DNA of 52,591 nt from an uncultured Acetatifactor sp. (GTDB lineage: Bacteria > Bacillota > Clostridia > Lachnospirales > Lachnospiraceae): positions 1-52,591 of the forward strand of contig CAJTKW010000009.1 of the NCBI GenBank assembly GCA_910577035.1, written 5' to 3'. This document shows positions 1 to 7,876 of the stretch, one piece after another. The notes under the pieces are model-generated. The model ran no database searches. It saw nothing but the letters and a program-made list of their open reading frames with translations, and was not told the DNA's origin. The position numbers were made by a program, and so were the translations under genes. Each line of letters begins with the position of its first letter. Position 1 is the stretch's first letter.

Positions 1-99
1 ACAGTTATACAGGAACTGCGGACGGTGTGCGATGACAAAAAAGGGAGCGCACCCGCAGGCGAAACGCCGCACAGCAAAAGCTACACAGTAGCTGCCTGA
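1..99 (+). CDS. 3' end of an unidentified gene (partial)
   Basis: Frame 1 is open from the first base to a TGA at 97-99 and gives 32 residues, beginning TVIQELRTVCDDKKG and ending SYTVAA. The start is beyond the window. The tail is too short to assign to a family. It lies 120 bp upstream of a small gene and the recombinase cluster in the same direction, so it is probably cargo of the same integrative element. The alternative is that the open frame is chance. Confidence 0.4.
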   Translation, partial: TVIQELRTVCDDKKGSAPAGETPHSKSYTVAA

Positions 100-221
100 A
101 AATACGCGGCGGAACTCCGGCGCAGGAAATGGGTCTGGGGAAAAGGCAAATATCTGTAATAATGGACAAACAGGTCAGTATAAAATGTAAGGATTAGACA
201 GGGAGGTGGTGTTTTGCTGTT

Positions 222-422
222 ATGGAAGAAATCGTGAATATTGAAGATATAAAAGTAAATACCGCATTGCCCAAGGAAGCCCGAATCAGACAGTTTGTTG
301 AGGAAATCAGGAATCCATACCGTTTTCTGGTGGATGATGTCATTGTGAATGTTGTGTTTACAGAAAGCAGGGATACGCTTCAGGACAGACTGCAGCAATA
401 CTTTCAGCTTGTTTTGGGATGA
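222..422 (+). CDS. Small DUF6870-like protein of integrative elements
   Basis: A 66-residue acidic protein. The ATG lies 12 bases after a GGGAGGTGG ribosome binding site near 201-209. The layout (an 'I.DIKVNT.LPKE.RI' start, then 'NPYRF...D.VV.V.F' and 'TLQDRLQQYF') resembles small proteins I recall as DUF6870, found next to serine recombinases in clostridial integrative elements. No catalytic motif is visible and the function is unknown. The 258 bp that follow, up to the recombinase, contain GC-rich repeats able to form two small hairpins (about 492-530) and no convincing gene. Confidence 0.6.
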   Translation: MEEIVNIEDIKVNTALPKEARIRQFVEEIRNPYRFLVDDVIVNVVFTESRDTLQDRLQQYFQLVLG

Positions 423-680
423 GCTTTCATACATATTATTTTGGCGTGTGAAATTCAATGCTGAGGGAATGCCGTCTTATGAGCAAAGGTAGCTGCGAAG
501 CAGCGGAAAGCACCGCAGGTGCGGCTTTGTGAATGGCGAGGGCTGAGCTGTTGCATTTAATGGGAGAAAATGGAAGGATGGCTTGTAAAAGGAAAAAAGA
601 TTTGGTAGGATACAGACAAGGACAAATCTAAATCTTAATTTGCAGGCTATTCTTAACAGAATTATTGCTAGGAGGTAGCC

Positions 681-2351
681 ATGCGTATTTCAAATCAGAA
701 ATACTATGCCGGAGCGTATAAGCGGCTTTCTCGGGAGGATGAGATAGCGGCTTTGGGCGCAAGGAATGAAAGCAACAGTATTTCTAATCAGAGAGACCTT
801 ATCCAAAAATTTGTAAAATCCCATCCGGAAATCGAAATTGTAAAGGAATATGCCGATGACGGATTTTCAGGCGTGGATTTTGAGCGCCCGTCTTTTACGC
901 AGATGATTGAGGACATAAAGGCAGGAGTCATAAACTGTGTGATCGTCAAGGACTTATCCCGGTTTGGAAGAAATTATATTGAAGTGGGGAAATACCTGGA
1001 AGAAATTTTCCCGGTCTACGGTGTGCGGTTCATTGCAATCAGTGAAAACTATGACAGCGCCGTTACAAACGGCGGGAATGAGCAGCTGGTGATCCCCTTT
1101 ATGAATCTGGTGAATGATGCGTATTGTCGGGATATTTCCATTAAGACACGTACAAGCCTTGAAATGAAACAGCAGAAGGGAGAGTATGTGGGCTCGTTTG
1201 CCCCTTATGGGTATAAAAAGGCGCCGGATGACATCCACCGCTTTCTTGTGGATGAGGATGCCGCCGCTGTGGTGAGGCGAATCTTTGAACTGACAATCGG
1301 CGGAATGAGTAACGGTAAGCTGGCGGATTTGCTGAACCAGGAGGGTGTGCCGTCTCCTACAGAGTATAAGCGTCTGCATGGGGAAAATTTTAAGTGTCAT
1401 TTTCAACGGAACCGGAAGGCCCTGTGGTCGCCGCTTGTGATCCGGCATATTTTAGGGAACAGGGTTTATCTGGGGGTAATGGAACAGGGCAAGACCTACA
1501 GTATCAATTATAAGGTCAAGGCTCGCAGGAACAGGGAACCGCAGCAATGGTATTGTGTGGAAAACAGGCATGAGCCTATTGTGGCAAAGGATACCTTTGA
1601 TATTGTGCAGAAAATACTGGCGAATGATCTGAGGACCAGCCCTGGTGAGGAAACTGTTTACCTGTTTTCCGGCCTCGCAGTCTGTGGCCGATGCGGCGAA
1701 AAACTGCTTAGGTATAAGAAAACCTTGAAGGGAAAGCCGTATGTATATTATGGCTGTTATGATAAGAAAAAAATTCTGCGGTGTCGAGGTGTCTGTATCC
1801 GGGAAAACAAGCTGGAGCAGGCGGTCACACAGACGATCAGGCAGCATATAGCATCTATTATTCAGATGGGCGAATTGCTGGAAACAATACAGTCTATTCC
1901 ATTGAAAGAGCAGGAATTGAAAAGTATTGACCTGCTGGTGGAGGAACAGGAAAAAGAAATCCAAAGAATCGGCAGGCTGAAACTGAAGCTTTATGAGGAT
2001 TATCACGATCAGTTTATCAGCCGCCAGGAATATAGGGATTTTGAAATGATTTACCGCCAGAGGGAACGGGATGCCGAACAGAAAAAAGAGGAATTGCAGC
2101 AGAAAAAGGAGCAGTTTTTACAGGGAAATACAGTGCTGCAGAAATGGCTGGAGGAATTTACAGTACATAGAAACGTGGAAAAACTGAACCGCTCTTTATT
2201 CGTTACATTGGTGGAGCAGGTTAAAGTGTTTTCCGCAAACGAAATAGAAGTGCAGTTTCGGTACAAAGACGAGTTTGATATTGCAAAGGCCGTACTGGAG
2301 GAACGCTGCGGCGCTATGGCGGCTTTGCCGGATGATAGAAAGCGGGGGTGA
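681..2351 (+). CDS. Large serine recombinase 1
   Basis: A site-specific DNA recombinase of 556 residues that would integrate or excise the element by serine-mediated strand exchange. The resolvase-type catalytic domain is at the N-terminus (about 8-155), with the nucleophile motif YKRLS giving Ser17 and later motifs DDGFSG, ERP and VKDLSRFGRNY. A recombinase domain follows (about 170-290). A zinc-ribbon-like part has CGRCG near residue 335 and further cysteines about 30 residues on. The C-terminal third (about 400-490) is a Glu/Lys/Gln-rich coiled coil. The start is fixed by AGGAGGTAGCC directly before the ATG. It is the first of three adjacent recombinases and the next begins 4 bases after its stop. 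All recognisable catalytic motifs are present, so it looks functional. Confidence 0.93.
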   Translation: MRISNQKYYAGAYKRLSREDEIAALGARNESNSISNQRDLIQKFVKSHPEIEIVKEYADDGFSGVDFERPSFTQMIEDIKAGVINCVIVKDLSRFGRNYIEVGKYLEEIFPVYGVRFIAISENYDSAVTNGGNEQLVIPFMNLVNDAYCRDISIKTRTSLEMKQQKGEYVGSFAPYGYKKAPDDIHRFLVDEDAAAVVRRIFELTIGGMSNGKLADLLNQEGVPSPTEYKRLHGENFKCHFQRNRKALWSPLVIRHILGNRVYLGVMEQGKTYSINYKVKARRNREPQQWYCVENRHEPIVAKDTFDIVQKILANDLRTSPGEETVYLFSGLAVCGRCGEKLLRYKKTLKGKPYVYYGCYDKKKILRCRGVCIRENKLEQAVTQTIRQHIASIIQMGELLETIQSIPLKEQELKSIDLLVEEQEKEIQRIGRLKLKLYEDYHDQFISRQEYRDFEMIYRQRERDAEQKKEELQQKKEQFLQGNTVLQKWLEEFTVHRNVEKLNRSLFVTLVEQVKVFSANEIEVQFRYKDEFDIAKAVLEERCGAMAALPDDRKRG

Positions 2352-2355
2352 GGAT

Positions 2356-3999
2356 ATGGCAAGGGTTTCCCGCAAAAGTGTGACAAGAACTTCTAAAGAC
2401 ATCCCATCATTGGATGGAATGCCAAGAAGTTCTAAATCTCACACACAATATGCTTTCCTCACGGCCTTATATGTACGCTTATCCATGGAAGAACAGGAAG
2501 GTGACTTGACGGAGAAGATCAGGAACCAGAGGGAACTTCTTCTGGAGTATGTCAGGGAGAAACCGGAGTTTCAGCTGGTGGATATTTACTGTGACAACGG
2601 CTGTACAGGCACTAATTTTGACCGGCCTCAGTGGCAGAGGCTGATGGAGGATGTCAAGGCAGGAAAGGTAAACTGCATCATTGTAAAAGATTTGTCCAGG
2701 CTGGGCAGGAATTATATCGAGGCAGGCAATTACCTGGAAAAGGTATTTCCCTTTATAGGTGTCCGTTTCATTGCAATCAGCGACGGCTATGACAGTGAAA
2801 ACCTGAAACAGGAAGACACGGGGCTGTTTTTGCCGCTGAAAAACATTATCAACGCTTCCTATGCCAAGGACCTTTCCCAAAAGGTCAGCAGTGCGAGGCA
2901 TGTCCAGCGAGGCAGGGGAGAATTTACCGGATCTATTGTGCCTTTCGGGTATAAGAAGGATCAGCAGAGAAAGGGAAGATTTGTGGTAAATGAGGATGAG
3001 GCGGCAGTTGTAAGGCAGATATTCAGGATGTTTGGGGAGGGTGGGTCCTATTCGGAGATTGCGAGGGAATTAAACCGATTACGGATTCCCTCGCCCCAGG
3101 GGAAACTGTGGAGGTATCAGTCTATCCGTAGGATCATTGCAAATGAGGTTTACCTGGGGAGGATGATACAGGGTAAGCGATGCAGCAGGGAACCGGACGT
3201 AGTTACCGTAGAAAATACCCATGATGCGATCATCACGGAGGATTTGTTTGAAAAGGCCCAAAGCCAGAGGGAAAAAATCAGTTTTCACAAGGAAAATGGC
3301 GAAAGACAAAAAGCTGCGGGTGAAGAAATATACCCTTTTCAAGGAATGCTCAAGGCGGCAAACAGCGGGCTTACCTTATGCAAGACTTGCTACAGGAAAC
3401 AGGCGGGCCAGGTTCTGGTTAAGGCGTATCGTTCGCCCAAGGCTCTTGATAAAGAGGGCAATCCTTATAAGCTGGTTATGATACGGGAAGAAGTGCTGCT
3501 GTCCATTGTGAAAAAAGTGCTGTTCCAGTACATCTCCGTGCTGGAGGATACCCGAATGGTTTTAAGCCAGGAGGCGATACAGGAAAGCTGCCAGAGCAAG
3601 ATCAGGCGCATGGAGAGAGATTTGCAGACTTTATATAAAGAAGTCACACGGAAAAAAGAATTGCTTTCTGACAGCTATCAGGATTTGGCGGACGGCATTC
3701 TGGAGGCGCTGGACTACAAAAGGATACAAAAGCAGTATAAAGAGGATGTTGTCCGTCTGGAACAGAGGATAAGGGAGAGGGAAAAAGGGCTCATGGATTA
3801 CAGACAGCTTGTAAAACTGGAGAATCCCTATATAGCAGTGTTGATGGAATTTGGAAAGTCGCAGGAAATCACAAGGGAGTTACTCTCACTCCTTGTTTCG
3901 GAGATTGTAGTGATTAGCAGCAGGGAGATTCAAATTGTTTTTTCATTCGAGGATGAATTCCGAAGTTTGTGTACAGTGCGGGAAGATTTTCTAAGTTAG
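2356..3999 (+). CDS. Large serine recombinase 2
   Basis: A second serine recombinase, 547 residues from the chosen ATG. That start follows a GGGGGTGAGGAT ribosome site overlapping the end of recombinase 1; a longer frame from 2275 would overlap gene 1 and has no better site. The first 35 residues are a basic Ser/Thr-rich extension. The catalytic motif YVRLS puts the nucleophile at Ser43, followed by DNGCTGTNFDRP and VKDLSRLGRNY. The recombinase domain (about 195-310) is present. The zinc-ribbon region is degenerate: only one clear CxxC (LCKTC) is seen where recombinases 1 and 3 have more cysteines. The C-terminus is a coiled coil. The loss of zinc ligands suggests a different DNA-binding role or a partner function within the trio. 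Confidence 0.92.
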   Translation: MARVSRKSVTRTSKDIPSLDGMPRSSKSHTQYAFLTALYVRLSMEEQEGDLTEKIRNQRELLLEYVREKPEFQLVDIYCDNGCTGTNFDRPQWQRLMEDVKAGKVNCIIVKDLSRLGRNYIEAGNYLEKVFPFIGVRFIAISDGYDSENLKQEDTGLFLPLKNIINASYAKDLSQKVSSARHVQRGRGEFTGSIVPFGYKKDQQRKGRFVVNEDEAAVVRQIFRMFGEGGSYSEIARELNRLRIPSPQGKLWRYQSIRRIIANEVYLGRMIQGKRCSREPDVVTVENTHDAIITEDLFEKAQSQREKISFHKENGERQKAAGEEIYPFQGMLKAANSGLTLCKTCYRKQAGQVLVKAYRSPKALDKEGNPYKLVMIREEVLLSIVKKVLFQYISVLEDTRMVLSQEAIQESCQSKIRRMERDLQTLYKEVTRKKELLSDSYQDLADGILEALDYKRIQKQYKEDVVRLEQRIREREKGLMDYRQLVKLENPYIAVLMEFGKSQEITRELLSLLVSEIVVISSREIQIVFSFEDEFRSLCTVREDFLS

Positions 4000-4110
4000 T
4001 ATAGTACACTAACAAAGGAATTGTTATATAAATTTTAACAATTCCTTAGAAAATCTACGGTTCATAATATGAACCTTTCCCACACGAAAGAATTGTGCAA
4101 GCAATTCTTT
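3984..4110 (+). repeat. Cluster of hairpins between recombinases 2 and 3
   Basis: The 134-bp gap is packed with inverted repeats. An outer 12-bp pair AGATTTTCTAAG (3984-3995) / CTTAGAAAATCT (4045-4056) encloses GTTAGT/ACTAAC (3995-4000/4008-4013) and AAGGAATTGTT/AACAATTCCTT (4015-4025/4037-4047). Two more follow: GGTTCAT/ATGAACC (4059-4065/4069-4075) and AAAGAATTG/CAATTCTTT (4087-4095/4102-4110). The stop codon of recombinase 2 lies inside the first structure. It could be an RNA switch or attenuator for recombinase 3, or recombinase binding sites. No T-tract follows, so it is not a simple terminator. Confidence 0.65.
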
Positions 4111-4133
4111 CAGAACTATGAATGGGGTGAAAT

Positions 4134-5699
4134 ATGGAAGTTAAGAAAATCATTGCCCTATATCTGCGTCTGTCCAAGCATGACGAGGATATAGAGGAAG
4201 ACATGGAGAGTAACAGCATTGGCAACCAAAGAGAGATTTTGTGGGAATATGTAAAAAGACATCTGGATACAGTGGGATATGAAGTGCGTGAGTTTGTGGA
4301 CGACGGATTTTCTGGCACATCCATGGAGCGCCCAGCCATACAGGCTTTGTTGAAAATGGTGGAGGAAGGGAAAATTTATGCCATTGTGGTAAAGGATCTG
4401 TCCAGGTTTGCAAGGAACTACCTGAAATCCGCCTATTACATGGAAAAAATATTTCCTGCTTTCGGAGTCCGCTTTATCTGCGTGAACGACAGCTATGACA
4501 GCGACAGCATTACTTATCAGCTGCCGGGAATGGATATGGCCTTTAAGGGTATCATCCATGACTATTACTGCAAGGAACTGTCCAAGAAACTGAAGGTCGC
4601 CCGCAGGCAGCAGGTAGAAAAGGGGAAATGTATCTTTGCCAAACCGCCGTATGGTTACTGGAAATCGGAGACAGAAAAGGGAGTGCTGGTGATAGATGAA
4701 GGTACGGCGCCAATCGTAAAAGATATTTTCCGTCAATATTTACAGGGAATGTCCGCATACGGAATTGCACAGGAGTTAAACAGGAGAGAAATCCCATCTC
4801 CCAATAAGCGTTTGATAGCAGCAGGTATGCTTACCTTTCGGGATGAACAGTATGTGAAAGGAATGTGCTGGAATGGCGGCGCAGTGCTTTCTATTCTCCG
4901 CAATCAGGTTTATATAGGCGATATGGTGGGCGGAAAGGAAGAAAGAGTCAAAATGTGCGACAAAAACTGTAAGAAGAAAGACAGGGAAGAATGGATCATC
5001 GTGCAGGGGACTCATGAACCAATCATTGATAAAGAAGTTTTTTATCAGGTTCAGGATATGCTTACAGGAAAATCGAAAAACCGGGACAGGAAAGCAGGAA
5101 GCCCTGCAGCATTTTCCGGCAAGCTGATTTGCGGCAGATGCTACGGAAACATGACGAAAAGCGGGGGGCATAAGGGAGTGGAATATTATTCCTGCCCAAG
5201 ATGCCGAACCATGGGAAGAAAAGGCATGACAGCCCATAGTGACTTTCTGGAGAAACGAATTCTGGAAAAAATCGCAGGCCGGACCATACCGGAAAGCCTG
5301 ATGCCAGGTTCTCTGGTTTCCGTGCCTCAGGTTGATCCTGTGAAAACAAGCCGGGAGGATAAAAAGGAAAAAGGCGCACAGAAGGAGGCAGGAATCCGAG
5401 GCCAGATGCTATTAGCGGATTATGAGATGTACGCAGAGGGGCTGATTACAAGAGAGGAATATGAGGAAAGGAGAAGGGCGTTACATGAAAAGGCGGTTCG
5501 CAAAGAAACAGATACGGCATCACAGAAGGAAGTGAAAATTGCAGAGAGCGCCCATACGGAGAGAGAAAAGGAGGTGTTTGGAGGTGACAGCAGGCTCACA
5601 TTTGAAACCGTAGACTATTTTGTAGAGAAAATAGTAGTAAACGGCACAGAGGACATCAAGATTGAATGGAGGGAGGGCAGGCAACAGGTACTATACTGA
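4134..5699 (+). CDS. Large serine recombinase 3
   Basis: A third serine recombinase, 521 residues. The ATG follows GGGGTGA with good spacing. The catalytic motif YLRLS gives Ser14, then DDGFSGTSMERP and VKDLSRFARNY. The recombinase domain lies at about 155-290. The zinc ribbon is complete (CGRCYGN, then CPRC about 18 residues on). The C-terminal part is a charged coiled coil rich in Glu and Lys. Its gap to recombinase 2 is unlike the tight 1-2 junction and is filled with hairpins, which suggests separate control. The stop codon lies inside a 10-bp inverted repeat that ends the cluster. Confidence 0.92.
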   Translation: MEVKKIIALYLRLSKHDEDIEEDMESNSIGNQREILWEYVKRHLDTVGYEVREFVDDGFSGTSMERPAIQALLKMVEEGKIYAIVVKDLSRFARNYLKSAYYMEKIFPAFGVRFICVNDSYDSDSITYQLPGMDMAFKGIIHDYYCKELSKKLKVARRQQVEKGKCIFAKPPYGYWKSETEKGVLVIDEGTAPIVKDIFRQYLQGMSAYGIAQELNRREIPSPNKRLIAAGMLTFRDEQYVKGMCWNGGAVLSILRNQVYIGDMVGGKEERVKMCDKNCKKKDREEWIIVQGTHEPIIDKEVFYQVQDMLTGKSKNRDRKAGSPAAFSGKLICGRCYGNMTKSGGHKGVEYYSCPRCRTMGRKGMTAHSDFLEKRILEKIAGRTIPESLMPGSLVSVPQVDPVKTSREDKKEKGAQKEAGIRGQMLLADYEMYAEGLITREEYEERRRALHEKAVRKETDTASQKEVKIAESAHTEREKEVFGGDSRLTFETVDYFVEKIVVNGTEDIKIEWREGRQQVLY

Positions 5700-5731
5700 A
5701 GAGCACAACCGCTCTTCAGTAAAAAAGATTT
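5695..5731 (+). terminator. Probable terminator after the recombinase cluster
   Basis: A perfect 10-bp inverted repeat, ACTGAAGAGC (5695-5700 and 5701-5704) / GCTCTTCAGT (5711-5720), with a 6-base loop. An A-run and then a run of seven T's follow (5728-5735 region). The stop codon of recombinase 3 sits in the left arm. The T-run is offset by the A-run, so termination may be imperfect. The palindrome could also mark an element end. Confidence 0.6.
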
Positions 5732-5739
5732 TTTTCAAA

Positions 5740-5768
5740 ATGACACCGCATTTATTTTGTGGTAAAAT
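5740..5768 (+). promoter_or_regulatory. Sigma-A-type promoter for the Rpn-like gene
   Basis: A -35-like ATGACA (5740-5745) is separated by exactly 17 bases from a -10-like TAAAAT (5763-5768). The ATG of the Rpn-like gene is 16 bases downstream, preceded by AAGGAGAAAAG. One mismatch in each hexamer. Confidence 0.55.
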
Positions 5769-5783
5769 ACAAGGAGAAAAGAG

Positions 5784-6688
5784 ATGGAAGGAATTGCTTA
5801 CCAAAACAAGGACATTTTATTCAAGATTTTAGGCCAGACTTATAAAGAAAAGAGTTTTGCGGTTTATGGCATTGATCTTCCGCGCATTCAAGCGCTTTTA
5901 CCAACAGATCTGCCTAAAATATCGGCAAATGAAAAAAGCGTTGACAACCTGTTCCTTTTAGAGGATGGAACATATGCGATTGTGGATTACGAGTCAGTCT
6001 ATAAAAGAATCAGTAAAATTAAATACTTGAATTACATAGCGAGGGTCAAAGCGTTTGCAAATGTGCAAACGCTGAAAAATATTATATAGAAGATGATAAT
6101 TTCAACCTGCGTCTGATTGCGATTTATACCGGTGATGTGGATCAGGCGGAGCCGGATCTGAAAACGGCCTGTTTTACCCTGCACGCCGAGCAGGCGTTTC
6201 TGGCACATATAGACGGCAAGGCTGCCTTTCAGGAGATTCAGGAAAAGCTGCAGGCAGGTAAAACTCTTGACAATGATGATCTGATGAAGCTGGTGATTCT
6301 GCCGTTGACGGTTCCCGGTACTGAAGGGAAACAGGGGATGCTGGAGGCGGTTGTTGGGCTGGCTGAACAGCTGGAGGATGAGGAACAGCAGATTTTTATT
6401 CTTTCTGCTGTTATTGTAGCAAGTGACAAGTTTATCCAAAAGGAATACATGGAGCAGATAAGGAGGAAAATCAATATGACACAGATTGGCCAGATGTATG
6501 AGAAAGAGAAGATTGAATATGGAAACCAGAGAGCAAAAGAGGCGGCCAAAGAAGCGGCAAGAGAGGCAGCAAAAGAGATGGCAAGAGCTATGTTAGATGA
6601 GGATATTGATACTATAAAGATTATGAAGATTACAGGCTTGACTGAAGTAGAACTGTTGCATCTCCAAGATGTTGCTGTAACAGTGTAG
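5784..6688 (+). pseudogene. Rpn / PD-(D/E)XK-family putative transposase, frameshifted
   Basis: The first 101 residues and a second frame (open from about 6062 to 6688) belong together. The N-terminal part carries the nuclease-like segment 'SVDNLFLLEDGTYAIVDYES'; the second part carries 'RLIAIYTGDVDQ' and the typical Glu/Lys/Ala-rich tail. The family (Rpn recombination-promoting nucleases, or PD-(D/E)XK transposases) is normally one continuous protein of about 300 residues. The frame breaks around 6050-6072, exactly where a small palindrome GCGTTTGC-AAATGT-GCAAACGC lies, which suggests an insertion. Translation of frame 1 stops at 6087-6089. A short internal product from the ATG at 6137 is possible but would lack the catalytic part. 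Confidence 0.8.
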
Positions 6689-6696
6689 GAGCTAAT

Positions 6697-6885
6697 ATGA
6701 CGCAGATCGGCCAGATGTATGAGAAAGAGAAGATTGAATATGGAAACCAGAGAGCAAAAGAGGCGGTCAGAGAGATGGCAAGAGCCATGCTGGACGAGGA
6801 CATAGACATTGTTAAGGTGATGAAGATCACAGGGCTGGCAGAAGAAGAACTTCTGCGTCTCCGGGATACCGTCGTGACAGTGTGA
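6697..6885 (+). CDS. Duplicated C-terminal tail of the Rpn-like gene
   Basis: A 62-residue frame repeating the last 71 residues of the preceding gene. It opens with the same 'MTQIGQMYEKEKIEYGNQR' and closes with a close relative of the same ending (DEDID..K.MKITGL.E.ELL.L.D..VTV). The alanine/lysine repeat of the first copy is shorter here. The DNA is near-identical over about 70 bases at the start and diverges later, so this is an old tandem partial duplication or the scar of recombination between two family members. A TAGGAGC site precedes the ATG, so it may be translated. It has no catalytic part. Confidence 0.5.
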   Translation: MTQIGQMYEKEKIEYGNQRAKEAVREMARAMLDEDIDIVKVMKITGLAEEELLRLRDTVVTV

Positions 6886-6957
6886 ACAATTCACCAAAAT
6901 GCTGTGGATTATGTGGCTCATATAAGGTCATACGACTCAGATAAAGTTACAAAGTAC

Positions 6958-6986
6958 AAAAAGGGCATGAAATGATGTCCTTTTTT
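6958..6986 (+). terminator. Intrinsic terminator
   Basis: AAAAAGGGCAT (6958-6968), loop GAAATG, ATGTCC (6975-6980) and six T's. One G-U pair. A similar terminator (AGGGCGT / ATGCCCTTTTTT) stands at the equivalent place before the other long spmB fragment at 9566, so it is part of the shared repeat. Confidence 0.75.
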
Positions 6987-7033
6987 GTTACACAGGGGAA
7001 ATCGTCCCAGAGGAGGGAAAAGTATTTCCCCCT

Positions 7034-7186
7034 ATTGACACCATACCGGAAACGGTATTCTACACCATGAGCGTGTATTTCCTGGCGGCGAAGGTGACGA
7101 AGACCCGGTACACCCTCACCGGGGCGTTGCTGGCTACTCTGGCGGGGACTGTGGCCAGCGTGGTGCTGGCGGGTTGGATGGGGTGA
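7034..7186 (+). pseudogene. spmB: spmB 3'-end fragment, copy A
   Basis: Fifty codons and a stop reading 'IDTIPETVFYTMSVYF', 'LAAKVTKTRYTL' and 'ASVVLAGWMG'. This matches my recollection of the C-terminus of SpmB, a membrane protein of spore maturation with a nucleoside-recognition-type fold. No start codon or upstream part is present. Directly upstream is a palindrome GGGAAA-AGTA-TTTCCC (7015-7030). The frame is undamaged, so the fragment was separated recently or is kept as the real 3' end of spmB, whose 5' part would lie left of this window beyond the element. Confidence 0.7.
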
Positions 7187-7230
7187 AGACTATTTCAGGA
7201 TACCCGGGAAAGAGGGGCGATATTTGCAAA

Positions 7231-7284
7231 AAAATACAGCTTGTAGAGTGACTGCCATAGGCAGTACTCCGCAAGCTGTATTTT
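7231..7284. terminator. Bidirectional terminator
   Basis: A 13-bp perfect inverted repeat, AAAATACAGCTTG (7231-7243) / CAAGCTGTATTTT (7272-7284), with an inner stem ACTGCC-ATA-GGCAGT (7251-7265). On the minus strand it ends in a run of seven T's, so it fits the end of the two small minus-strand genes just to its right. Confidence 0.8.
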
Positions 7285-7288
7285 GAAA

Positions 7289-7447
7289 TCATGTTTCAGG
7301 GAAAGGTATTTTCTGGAGGCCAAAGTGTTCATCCAGCATTTCCAGATAATCAGAATCCATCCTGTCATAGGGACAAGCGAGGAATATGGTTTTTCTGAGA
7401 AGCCTGCTCTGCCCGATATGTATATCCATCTGGAACAGAAGATCCAT
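7289..7447 (-). CDS. Small hypothetical protein
   Basis: A 52-residue frame starting MDLLFQMDIHIGQSRLLRK and ending LQKIPFPET, stopping right at the terminator at 7231-7284. It follows the 85-residue gene on the same strand at 47 bp. No family recognised. A second frame reading 'MKNKFILLELSQRNEIRAR' overlaps its start region, so this may be the second half of a frameshifted longer gene. Confidence 0.35.
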   Translation of the reverse strand: MDLLFQMDIHIGQSRLLRKTIFLACPYDRMDSDYLEMLDEHFGLQKIPFPET

Positions 7448-7494
7448 GCCGAGCCCGTATCTCGTTGCGCTGGCTCAACTCAAGCAGGATGAAT

Positions 7495-7752
7495 TTATTC
7501 TTCATAGTACATGCCTTCCTCCAGTTCGAGGCTGTCGTTATATACTGGGCACACTACATTTCCCTGGGTATATAATTTATCAGATTCGGCATTTGTCCCT
7601 GAACCGATAAACTGCACTGTATATCCATCAGAATCCCTGTTTTTTACAAGTAGTATCCATATATCATATATATTGCTGAGTTGGCTCTTGTTTTTGATCT
7701 CCATGCCGATGTACAGGTCGTTTATTGTGAGCTTGCTGTCTGCTTTTTCCAT
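7495..7752 (-). CDS. Small hypothetical protein (85 aa)
   Basis: Acidic, 85 residues, starting MEKADSKLTINDLYIGMEI and ending in Glu/Tyr (GMYYEE). An AAAGGAAAG ribosome site lies upstream on the minus strand. It has alternating hydrophobic segments such as 'YDIWILLVKNR' and 'GYTVQFIG' that suggest a small beta-barrel. No signal peptide, no known motif. It is the only intact minus-strand gene in the island and sits between spmB copies A and C, so it is probably cargo of an older element. Function unknown. Confidence 0.5.
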   Translation of the reverse strand: MEKADSKLTINDLYIGMEIKNKSQLSNIYDIWILLVKNRDSDGYTVQFIGSGTNAESDKLYTQGNVVCPVYNDSLELEEGMYYEE

Positions 7753-7876
7753 AGGGGCCGCTACTTTCCTTTAGGTATAGATTCTTATTGTTTATTATAT
7801 CCCGTTCTGATTTAAAAGTACATTAAATAATTTTGTATCATATTCCTGTTATTTTTTTGAATAATATAGGGAGTTA

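Noticed and set aside
7283..7492. 69-residue plus-strand frame
   Set aside because: It starts inside the bidirectional terminator and is antisense to a small minus-strand gene that ends properly at that terminator.
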